NCBI RefSeq assembly: GCF_023546765.1
Contig: NZ_CP097484.1
Coordinates: forward strand, 6,692,001 to 6,756,000
Direction of reading: 5' to 3'
Source of the DNA: Methylobacterium tardum
GTDB lineage: Bacteria; Pseudomonadota; Alphaproteobacteria; Rhizobiales; Beijerinckiaceae
DNA: 64,000 nt
Under the pieces are notes generated by a model that was given only the letters and a program-made list of their open reading frames with translations, was not told where the DNA came from and ran no database searches. Of the stretch, positions 1 to 7,735 are shown piece by piece. The translations under genes were made by a program, and so were the position numbers. Each line of letters starts with the position of its first letter. Position 1 is the stretch's first letter.

Positions 1-202
1 GGTTGCCGAGGTGGCAGTCTCCGCAGATCCAGACAGGCGGCCCCTCTGGCAGGGTTCCTCGCGCGAGCCCGTCCAGCCACTCGTAGAACTTCAGCGTGTT
101 GCCGCGGACGTAGGCGTGGGCGGACTTGGCCATCTTGAGGGTGCGTTGCCGCTCCAGCACCGCCGCGCGTCCCTCGGGTCCGTACGCCTTCTCGTCACGC
201 AT
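1..202 (-). CDS. DUF2252 family protein, N-terminal part (cut by window edge)
   Basis: The minus-strand frame starts at an ATG (200-202) and runs off the left edge with no stop, so only about 67 residues are visible. The peptide has the DUF2252 landmarks: a segment reading MAKSAHAYVRGNTLKFYEWL followed by VWICGDCHLGN. The WICGD.HLGN signature resembles the catalytic-loop region of kinase-like folds in this family. The biochemical function of DUF2252 proteins is not established. Codon use fits the neighbourhood. The gene diverges from the hydrolase at 525. Confidence 0.72.
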   Translation of the reverse strand, partial: MRDEKAYGPEGRAAVLERQRTLKMAKSAHAYVRGNTLKFYEWLDGLARGTLPEGPPVWICGDCHLGN

Positions 203-524
203 CCACGCACCTCGGCCGCCGTCCGCCCTGGGCGAGTCTCGCCCTGGCTGCCCGATAACCCGCGACGCCCCGCCGGGATCGCGCGTCCGATTGCCTCCGC
301 TGTGGAGGAACCGGATGCTTGATACGTGACGCTTCCGTCCGAAGGCGTGGGACACCGCGAAAACAGGCATCCACGGCCTCGCGTCGGAGGGCGTTTCCAG
401 ATGGCGTCGTCGCCGAGACGTCCCCGGTCGCGTTCGGCACCAAACCGCACCCATCGACGTTTCCGAGGCGACGCCGCCCCGACGGTCGCGGTCGGCGGCA
501 CGGATTCAGGGCGCCCCCGCGGAA
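203..524. other. Intergenic region between divergent genes
   Basis: About 320 bases lie between the divergent DUF2252 and hydrolase starts and presumably hold both promoters. No convincing gene, RNA or repeat was seen; the open frames on both strands here have arginine- and proline-rich compositions typical of high-GC shadow frames. Confidence 0.4.
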
Positions 525-1460
525 ATGGATCGGCCAACCGTCATCATCGGGATACACGGGCTGGCCAACAAGCCGCCGGTCGACGAGAAGACGCGCTGGT
601 GGCGCGCGGCCATCTCGGAAGGTCTCGCCCGGAACGAGGGATTTCACGACGCCGAGTTCGACTTCGAGTTCGTGTACTGGGCCGACCTGCGCTACGACGC
701 GCCGCTCTCGGGCGCCGACCTCGCCGAACCCTACGAACCCTGCGGGGGCGTGGGGCCCTTGCCCAGCCACGGGGACGCCCCGTCGACGACCGTCCAGGAC
801 GTGCTGGCCACCGTTTACGAAGGCATCGACAGGATCGAGGGAGCGACCGGGATCACCCTGGTCGACGACCTCATCCTGGAGCACCGCTTCGACGACCTCT
901 GGCACTACCACGCCGAGACGTCGTTCGCCCGCCAGGTGCGTGGCCGCCTGATCGAGCGCCTGCGCATGTTCCGCGACCGCCGCATCCTCCTTGCGGCCCA
1001 TTCCATGGGGTCGGTCATCGCCTACGACGTGCTCCGCTCCCTGGAACGCGACGACCCCGGCTTGAGGGTCGAGCATCTCGTCACGGTCGGCTCGCCCCTC
1101 GGGTTGGCGAAGGTGAAGCTGAAGGCCGAGGAGGAGTTCGGCGACCTGCGGGTGCCGGCCAACGTCGCGAGCTGGACGAACCTCGCGGACGGCAAGGACG
1201 TCGTCGCCGTCACGGGCGACTTGCGGCCCGACTATGGCGGGCACGGCGCGGTGGAGGTCGTGGACGTACGCGTCGTGAACGCCTACCGTCGTCCCGACGG
1301 CGAGGCCAACCACCACAAATCCTACGGCTACATGCGCACGCCGGAGTTCTCCCGCATCGCCAGACGTTTCACGCAGCCCGTCCCTGCCGCTCCGTCGCAC
1401 CGTGAGCGCCGTCCGGCGCCGGCCCATGGCCGCGGGCTTGTGCCCGCGCAAGTCGTCTAG
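525..1460 (+). CDS. Alpha/beta-hydrolase-like protein
   Basis: A 311-residue protein starting at an ATG preceded by GGAA. It opens with a beta strand (TVIIGIHGLANKPP) containing an HG oxyanion-type motif. Near residues 155-165 it has AAHSMGSVIAYDVL, the G/A-x-S-x-G nucleophile elbow of lipases and esterases. Later VEHLVTVGSPLGL is the strand following the elbow in the same fold. The tail after about residue 285 is arginine- and proline-rich and probably unstructured. No signal peptide is evident, so it is probably cytosolic. Substrate is unknown; the family includes PGAP1-like and other serine esterases. It stands alone. Confidence 0.7.
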   Translation: MDRPTVIIGIHGLANKPPVDEKTRWWRAAISEGLARNEGFHDAEFDFEFVYWADLRYDAPLSGADLAEPYEPCGGVGPLPSHGDAPSTTVQDVLATVYEGIDRIEGATGITLVDDLILEHRFDDLWHYHAETSFARQVRGRLIERLRMFRDRRILLAAHSMGSVIAYDVLRSLERDDPGLRVEHLVTVGSPLGLAKVKLKAEEEFGDLRVPANVASWTNLADGKDVVAVTGDLRPDYGGHGAVEVVDVRVVNAYRRPDGEANHHKSYGYMRTPEFSRIARRFTQPVPAAPSHRERRPAPAHGRGLVPAQVV

Positions 1461-1627
1461 GCCCAGTGCGAACGGTGACCGGCGCTTGAGGCCAACGCTG
1501 GTTCGAGCCGTGACGCGCAAGCTCTGGCTGTCCGCCAGCGCGCTCCCGAGACATCTGCCTAGCCTTCTGCGAGGGCGCCGGCACTCCCGGGTTGCGTCAA
1601 ACGCTCACGGCGACCCTTCCCATCCGA

Positions 1628-1894
1628 TCAGTCGTTCAGGCCACCTTCACCGGATGACCCGGGGCCGCAATCCGCGTCGAGTTGCAGGGTCACGGTGCAG
1701 AGTACCGTATCGCCCCCGTCGCGCACGCGGGCCACGAACCGGCGCTTGCCGTCCGACGGCGGAGCATCCCGACCTATGTCGGGCAGCGCCGCTATGGCGG
1801 CGTCGCGCGCCGCGGTGAGGTCCGGGTACTCCGTTCCGTCCTCGTCCACGAGGCGTTTGTCGCCCTCTTCGTAGTCGATGAAGTAGCGCGGCAT
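1628..1894 (-). CDS. DUF6894-like small protein
   Basis: An 88-residue protein. The frame is open further upstream, but the start at 1894 is preferred because the protein then begins MPRYFIDYEEGD, which matches the usual beginning of this small family (M-P-R-Y-[FY]-x-x). The middle carries a DGTEYPDLTAARDAAI segment typical of the group, in which an aspartate or glutamate-rich turn precedes a helix. Such proteins are abundant in Methylobacterium and Bradyrhizobium. Function is unknown. Confidence 0.65.
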   Translation of the reverse strand: MPRYFIDYEEGDKRLVDEDGTEYPDLTAARDAAIAALPDIGRDAPPSDGKRRFVARVRDGGDTVLCTVTLQLDADCGPGSSGEGGLND

Positions 1895-2125
1895 GGGCGT
1901 CGGCTGCGTCCGGGCTCTGGATCCGATGCCATCAAATCGGCCGCGGGCCCTTGGTTGCATCGCCGCATCGCCGTCACGGCGATATCGTGCCTAACCGTCT
2001 GTGTTCTCACAATTAATTGAAGCCCGTCGCGATTGAGGCATTTTCGTGGCATCCGTGCACAAGTGACCAGACATGCGGCACCGGTCACGGTAGGCGGCTT
2101 TGCAGTTCCCCCGGACGACGCCCCC

Positions 2126-2905
2126 ATGTCCCCCGACGACCTATGCGGCAACCTCCTCCTCGCCGCCCTGCGCCCGCAGGACCGGGCCTTGCTCGCGCCG
2201 TACATGGACCTGCGGGAGTGCAGGCGCGGCGACGTCCTGTTCGAGGTCGACCAGGACGTCACCCACATCACCTTCCCCGTCGGCCAGAGCGTCGCGGCCC
2301 TGGTGATCGTCCTCAGGAACGGCCGCAGCGTCGAGACGGCCGCGGTCGGCCACGAGGGCGCCATCGGCGGCGTGGTCAGCCAGGGGTCGCTGCCGGCGTT
2401 CAGCCAGGCGGTGGTCCAGGTCGGCGGCCCCGTGCTGCGCATGCCCGCCGCGCGGCTGCAGGCCATCAAGGGCGAGTCCCAGCCGCTGCGCAACCTGTTC
2501 ACCCGCTACTCGGACTGCCTGCTCGCGCAGGTGCTGCAGTCGGTGGCCTGCAACGCCAGCCACCCCATCGAGGAGCGCTGCGCGCGCTGGCTGCTGGCCC
2601 TCCAGGACCGGCTCGGCGGCGACACGCTGCCCATCACGCACGAGATGCTGGCCGAGCTTCTCGGGGTCCAGCGCTCGTACCTGACCCGCACCCTGCGCGA
2701 CATGCAGCACCGAGGGTTGGTGAAGGTGCGACGCGGTCGGATCACGGTGTGCAACCGCGCCGACATGGAGCAGGCGGCCTGCGAGTGCCACGGCACGATC
2801 AAGCGGCACTTCCAGCGGGTGCTCGGCGCCCTGTACAGCCCAGGCGGCACCCTGCTGCAACTTCGTCCGTCCGATGTGGATGAGGGCGCGCGCCGTGCGT
2901 CCTGA
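2126..2905 (+). CDS. Crp/Fnr-family transcriptional regulator
   Basis: A 259-residue regulator with an N-terminal cyclic-nucleotide-binding-like beta barrel (about residues 15-135) and a C-terminal winged helix-turn-helix (about 150-230). The recognition region reads ITHEMLAELLGVQRSYLTRTL, the HTH_Crp_2 pattern. The barrel lacks the RxxS-type phosphate-binding cassette of true cAMP receptors and there is no Fnr-type cysteine cluster, so the ligand cannot be predicted. Start chosen at MSPDDLCGNLLLA. Its 3' end lies 31 bases before the proposed start of the HWE kinase, so the two are probably co-transcribed. AT-richer DNA upstream (about 1980-2030) probably holds the promoter. Confidence 0.85.
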   Translation: MSPDDLCGNLLLAALRPQDRALLAPYMDLRECRRGDVLFEVDQDVTHITFPVGQSVAALVIVLRNGRSVETAAVGHEGAIGGVVSQGSLPAFSQAVVQVGGPVLRMPAARLQAIKGESQPLRNLFTRYSDCLLAQVLQSVACNASHPIEERCARWLLALQDRLGGDTLPITHEMLAELLGVQRSYLTRTLRDMQHRGLVKVRRGRITVCNRADMEQAACECHGTIKRHFQRVLGALYSPGGTLLQLRPSDVDEGARRAS

Positions 2906-2936
2906 GTTCGTCCTCCCTCGTGGGCGCCGCCCGAAA

Positions 2937-4847
2937 ATGAGACCGGACGACCCGGTTCGGGATCCCGAACGCCTGCGCGCGCTCGACGGCTACGGCGTCC
3001 TCGACACGGCAGGCGAGCGGGCGTTCGACGACATCGCCCGGCTGGCGGCGCGGCTCTGCGGGACGCCGATGGCGCAGGTCGGCTTCGTGGCCGCCGACCG
3101 TCACTGGTTCAAGGCGGAATTCGGCACCGACGCCTGCGAGATGCCGCTCGGCCGCTCGATCTGCCGCCTCGCGCTGGGCCTCGCCGCCGGCCTGCTGGTG
3201 GTCCCCGACCTGACGGACGACCCGCGCACCCGCGGCAACCCGCAGGTCGCGGGCGCGCCGCACCTGCGCTTCTACGCCGGCGCGCCGCTGCGGACACCCG
3301 CCGGCGAGGTCCTGGGCGCCGTGTGCGTGCTCGACACCGCGCCGCGCCCGGGAGGGCTCACCCCCGAGCAGGGCGACGGCCTGGAGGCGCTGGCGCGGCA
3401 GGTCATGACACTGCTCGCGATGGGCAGGACCCTGCGCGAGCAGCACCGGTTGCAGGACCGCATCCTCGACGGCGCCACCGACCACGCCATCATCGCGACG
3501 GACCGGGCAGGCATCGTCACCCGCTGGAACGAGGGTGCGCGGCGCATCCTCGGCTGGGGCGCGGGCGAGGTGGTGGGCGGTCCCGCAGACGTGTTCTTCA
3601 CGCCCGAGGACAGGGAGGCCGGCATGCTTGAGACCGAGATGCGGTTGGCCCTGGAGCAGGGTCGTGCCACGGGCGAGCGGTGGCACATGCGCAAGGACGG
3701 CGAGCGTTTCGTCGCCGGCTGCGAGACGATGCCGCTCGGCGACGGGGACGGGGGGCCGCTCGGCTTCCTGAGGATCCTGCGCGACCGCACCGACCAGCGC
3801 CGGAACGAGGCCGTGCTGCGCGAGGCGCAGGACCAGTTGCGGCTGGCCATCGAGGCGGCCGACATCGGCGTCTTCGATTACGACCTGGCGACGGGCGAGC
3901 TCGTCTGGGACGACCGGGTGCGGGCGCTGTTCGGCCTGCCTCCCGGCGCCCCGGTCGACTACGAGACGTTCCTCGCGGGCCTGCACCCGGAGGATCGCGC
4001 CGCGACCGAGGCGGCGGTCCGGGCCGCGCTCGACCCCGCGGGCGACGGCACCTTCGACGCGGAGTACCGGACCCTCGGCCTCACGGACGGGGTCGAGCGG
4101 TGGGTGGCCGCGCGCGGGCGCCGCTTCGCCGAGGACGGGCGCGCGACCCGGTTCGTCGGGACGGTGCTCGACGTCACCGCGCGCAAGCGGGCCGAGGAGC
4201 GGCAGCGGCTGCTCGCCGGGGAGTTGCAGCACCGGATCAAGAACACGTTGGCGCTGGTCCAGGCCATCGCCGGGCAGACGCTGCGCGGCGCCCCCGACCC
4301 GGAGGAGGCGCGACGGGCGTTCGAGGCGCGGCTGATCTCGCTCGGCCGTGCGCACGACATCCTCACGGCCGTGGATTGGACGGCTGCGCCCGTCGCGGAC
4401 GTGGTTGAGGGCGCCCTCGCGCCGCACCGCCACGCCGACCCCTCGCGCCTGCGCTGCGGGGGTCCCGACGTGCTCCTGACTGCCCGGGTCGCCCTGTCGA
4501 TGGTCCTCGTCCTGCACGAGCTCTCCACCAACGCCGCGAAGTACGGCGCCCTCTCGACCGCGGGCGGATCGGTCGACGTGCGTTGGCAGGTCGAGCACCG
4601 GACCGACGGCGAGCCGCTGTTCCGCTTGACCTGGACGGAGGGCGGCGGGCCGGCGCTTCCGGGGCCGCCCACGCGCAAGGGGTTCGGCTCGCGGCTGATC
4701 GAGCGCACCTTCACGGCGGAGACGGGAGGCGAGGCCCGCCTCGACTACGCGCCCGAGGGCCTGGTCTGCGTGCTGGAGGCTCCGCTGACCGCGGTCCAGG
4801 AGCATACCCCCGTGCCGGAGGAAAGCGTCGGGAGCGGGCGACGATGA
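2937..4847 (+). CDS. GAF-PAS-PAS HWE-family sensor histidine kinase
   Basis: A soluble sensor kinase of 636 residues. A GAF domain lies at about residues 25-165, a first PAS at about 175-300 (TDHAIIATDRAGIVTRWN), a second at about 305-425, then an HWE histidine kinase core. The phosphoacceptor is His432 in LQHRIKNTLALV; the N box reads ELSTNAAKYGALS; the family WxE motif is in RLTWTEGGG; GFGSRLIER closes the ATP site. No membrane segments are present. An upstream in-frame ATG (2874) would overlap the Crp/Fnr gene; 2937 leaves a normal gap. HWE kinases often signal to single-domain regulators or the general stress response in alphaproteobacteria; no cognate regulator is adjacent. Confidence 0.88.
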   Translation: MRPDDPVRDPERLRALDGYGVLDTAGERAFDDIARLAARLCGTPMAQVGFVAADRHWFKAEFGTDACEMPLGRSICRLALGLAAGLLVVPDLTDDPRTRGNPQVAGAPHLRFYAGAPLRTPAGEVLGAVCVLDTAPRPGGLTPEQGDGLEALARQVMTLLAMGRTLREQHRLQDRILDGATDHAIIATDRAGIVTRWNEGARRILGWGAGEVVGGPADVFFTPEDREAGMLETEMRLALEQGRATGERWHMRKDGERFVAGCETMPLGDGDGGPLGFLRILRDRTDQRRNEAVLREAQDQLRLAIEAADIGVFDYDLATGELVWDDRVRALFGLPPGAPVDYETFLAGLHPEDRAATEAAVRAALDPAGDGTFDAEYRTLGLTDGVERWVAARGRRFAEDGRATRFVGTVLDVTARKRAEERQRLLAGELQHRIKNTLALVQAIAGQTLRGAPDPEEARRAFEARLISLGRAHDILTAVDWTAAPVADVVEGALAPHRHADPSRLRCGGPDVLLTARVALSMVLVLHELSTNAAKYGALSTAGGSVDVRWQVEHRTDGEPLFRLTWTEGGGPALPGPPTRKGFGSRLIERTFTAETGGEARLDYAPEGLVCVLEAPLTAVQEHTPVPEESVGSGRR

Positions 4848-5008
4848 CGGGCGCAGGCGATATCGGGCGCCTCGTCTCCGAGGGCACATGACGCGACTTC
4901 TGTGCACCCTGCTTCCCGGGTGGACCCGAGAGGCGGGGATTGGCTTGTCGCGAGCGCGGCATTTCGCCCACAATAATGATACTGACTTACCACGGACCAC
5001 CCCGCCGG

Positions 5009-7441
5009 ATGGAAGGCCTGCCCGAGACACACCAGAACCCGTTCCCGGGCGACGGCGACATGGCCGACCGGATGCGGGCGCACGATTGGTCCGCGACCGC
5101 CCTCGGGCCCGCCGAGCTTTGGCCGGCCGCGCTCGTCGCCCTGGTCGGCGTCGCGCTCCAGGCCGCGACGCCTATGGCGGTCTACTGGGGGCCGGACCTT
5201 GCCATCCTCTACAACGACGCGTGGGCTGCGCTTGTCGGCGGCAAGCACCCCGGGGCGTTGGGCCGTCCGGTTCGGGAGGTCTTCCCCGAAGCCTGGCACG
5301 AGCTGGGGCCCTTGTTCGACCGGGTGCTCGCCGGCGGGGGCGCGGTCGAGGTGCAGGACCAGCGCCTGGTGCTCGACCGGTGCGACGCGCCCGAGGAGGT
5401 CTTCTTCACCTACAGCCTCAACCCCGTCACCGGCGCGGACGGACGGGTCGCCGGCGTCTTCAACGTCGCTCAGGAGACCACCGGCCGGGTGCGCGCGGCG
5501 GCGGGTCTGGCCGAGAGCGAGGAGCGCTTCCGCTCCTTCGCGGAGAACTCCGCCGACGTGCTCTGGATCGCCGACCCGGACGGCGGGGGACTTGAGTACC
5601 TAAGCCCGGCCTACGAGAGGGTCTGGGGCGACCGGCGCGAGCTCGTCATGGACGACCTCGGGCGCTGGGCCTCGCTGGTGCATCCCGAGGACCGCGTGAG
5701 GGCCTTTGCCGCGATGCCCCGGCTCCTCGCCGGAGAGACCAACAGCGTCGAGTATCGCATCGTGCGGCCGGACGACGGAACCGTGCGTCACATCCGCGAC
5801 ACCGGCTTCCCGATCCGCGACGGGGAGGGCCGGCTCCGGCGCCTCGGCGGCATCGCGCAGGACGTGACCGCCGAGCACGCGCGCGAGGAGGCCCTGGAGC
5901 GTCGCATCGCCGAGAGCACGGCGCAGCACGACCGCGTTTGGCGCAACTCGCGCGACCTCCTCGTCGTCGTCGGCGTCGACGGCGTCTTCCGCGCCGTGAA
6001 CCCGGCCTGGACCGCCATCCTCGGCCACGAGCCCGCCGAGGTGGTGGGCCGCAGCTTCCTGGACTTCATCTGGACCGAGGACCGCGTCGTCACGCGCACC
6101 GCGCTGACCTACGCCGCCTCGGACGACGACCTCACCGCCTTCGAGAACCGCTACACCCACAAGGACGGCACGCCGCGCTGGATCTCCTGGCACACCGCCG
6201 CCGAGGGCGACGTCGTCTACGCCTACGGGCGCGACGTCACCGCCGAGAAGGCGCGCTCGTCCGCGTTGGCCGAGGCGGAGGAGGCGCTGCGGCAGTCGCA
6301 GAAGATGGAGGCCATCGGGCAGTTGACCGGCGGCGTCGCCCACGACTTCAACAACCTGCTGACCATCATCCGGTCCTCCGTCGACTTCCTGCGCCGGCCG
6401 GACCTGCCCGAGGCGCGAAGGGGCCGCTACCTCGACGCGGTCTCCGACACGGTCGAGCGCGCCGCCAAGCTGACCGGGCAGCTCCTGTCCTTCGCGCGGC
6501 GCCAGGCGCTCAAGGCCGAGGCGTTCGACCTCGTCGGCTGCCTGCGCGGCGTGGCCGAGATGCTCGACACGGTCTCGGGCGCCCGCATCCACGTCGTGAC
6601 CGAGCTTCCGGACGCCGCGTGCTACGTGCGCGCCGACCGCAGCCAGTTCGAGACGGCGCTCGTGAACATGGCGGTCAACGCCCGGGACGCCATGGGCGGC
6701 GAGGGCACGCTGACCGTGCGGCTCGCGTGCGGGATGGGCAAGCCGGCCATCCGGGGACATGCGGCGGCGCCGGGCCCCTTCGCCGCGGTGTCGCTCGCGG
6801 ACATGGGCTCCGGCATCGCGCCGGAAGTGGTCGGGCGCATCTTCGAGCCGTTCTTCACCACCAAGGACGTCGGGAAGGGCACCGGGCTCGGCCTGTCCCA
6901 GGTGTTCGGCTTCGCCAAGCAGTCGGGGGGCGACGTCGGCGTTGAGAGCGCGGTCGGGCGTGGGACGACCTTCACGCTGTACCTGCCCGAGATCGAGCCC
7001 GGCGAGCCGGAGGAGGCCCGGCTCGCCCAGGCCGTGGGGGACGCGGGGGGCGCCGGGCAACGGGTTCTGGTGGTGGAGGACAACGTCGAGGTCGGGCGCT
7101 TCGCCACGCAGATCCTGGAGGACCTCGGCTACGAGACGACCTGGGCGAGGAACGCCGAGGATGCCTTGGCGCGTCTCGGGACCGACTGCTCCGGCTTCGA
7201 CGCGGTGTTCTCGGACGTCGTGATGCCGGGCATGGACGGGGTCGACCTCGCGCGCGAGATCCTGCGGCGATGCCCCGGCATGCCCGTGATCCTGGCGTCC
7301 GGCTACAGCCATGTGCTGGCCCGCGAAGGCAGCCACGGCTTCGAGCTCCTGCACAAGCCCTACTCGGCGGATCAACTCTCCCGCATCCTGAGGCGGGTCA
7401 CGGGGGCCGCTCCTCAGGCCGGCGCCGTGTCGTCACCGTGA
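5009..7441 (+). CDS. PAS-domain hybrid sensor histidine kinase/response regulator
   Basis: A soluble hybrid kinase of about 810 residues. After an N-terminal PAS-like domain (HDWSATALGPAELWP), two further PAS domains occupy about residues 165-300 and 310-425. The HisKA helix carries His445 in GGVAHDFNNLL. The HATPase domain shows the N box NMAVNARDAM and the DMGSGIA and GTGLGLSQVFGFA boxes. A receiver domain at about 685-805 has the phosphoacceptor Asp736 in FSDVVMPGMDG. The start is ambiguous: ATG codons at 4976, 5009 and 5060 are possible, none with a strong ribosome-binding site. It follows the HWE kinase in the same direction and could form a phosphorelay with it. Confidence 0.87.
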   Translation: MEGLPETHQNPFPGDGDMADRMRAHDWSATALGPAELWPAALVALVGVALQAATPMAVYWGPDLAILYNDAWAALVGGKHPGALGRPVREVFPEAWHELGPLFDRVLAGGGAVEVQDQRLVLDRCDAPEEVFFTYSLNPVTGADGRVAGVFNVAQETTGRVRAAAGLAESEERFRSFAENSADVLWIADPDGGGLEYLSPAYERVWGDRRELVMDDLGRWASLVHPEDRVRAFAAMPRLLAGETNSVEYRIVRPDDGTVRHIRDTGFPIRDGEGRLRRLGGIAQDVTAEHAREEALERRIAESTAQHDRVWRNSRDLLVVVGVDGVFRAVNPAWTAILGHEPAEVVGRSFLDFIWTEDRVVTRTALTYAASDDDLTAFENRYTHKDGTPRWISWHTAAEGDVVYAYGRDVTAEKARSSALAEAEEALRQSQKMEAIGQLTGGVAHDFNNLLTIIRSSVDFLRRPDLPEARRGRYLDAVSDTVERAAKLTGQLLSFARRQALKAEAFDLVGCLRGVAEMLDTVSGARIHVVTELPDAACYVRADRSQFETALVNMAVNARDAMGGEGTLTVRLACGMGKPAIRGHAAAPGPFAAVSLADMGSGIAPEVVGRIFEPFFTTKDVGKGTGLGLSQVFGFAKQSGGDVGVESAVGRGTTFTLYLPEIEPGEPEEARLAQAVGDAGGAGQRVLVVEDNVEVGRFATQILEDLGYETTWARNAEDALARLGTDCSGFDAVFSDVVMPGMDGVDLAREILRRCPGMPVILASGYSHVLAREGSHGFELLHKPYSADQLSRILRRVTGAAPQAGAVSSP

Positions 7442-7735
7442 ACGCCGCTTGGAATGGGTCGGCGAACGCGCCTCCGCCACAGGTCGGGCTCGCGGGCCAT
7501 CAGGAAGCCCATCGGCCTTGAACGAGTCGGGGAGCATGGCCATCAACCGGGCCAGGGTCGCACGGCACGGTGCGAGGTCCACCCATCGCGGTCATGGCCG
7601 CATCCGTCGTGGCCGCCTCCGAGCGGAGCCGGTGCTCCTGTTCCCTCCGGCGTTCGGAGGCGAGAACGGCCACAAGGCCCTCATGGCTGGGTCCTGTCGG
7701 AGAACCGAACGTCTCGCCGGATGGGCCGCGCGGCG
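7442..7735. other. Convergent intergenic spacer
   Basis: Nearly 300 bases between the 3' ends of two convergent kinase genes. No gene is supported, and no strong hairpin followed by a T run was seen. Confidence 0.35.

Noticed and set aside
2955..2970. A 16-bp perfect palindrome GTTCGGGATCCCGAAC.
   Set aside because: It lies inside the HWE kinase coding region and encodes ordinary residues; no regulatory context.
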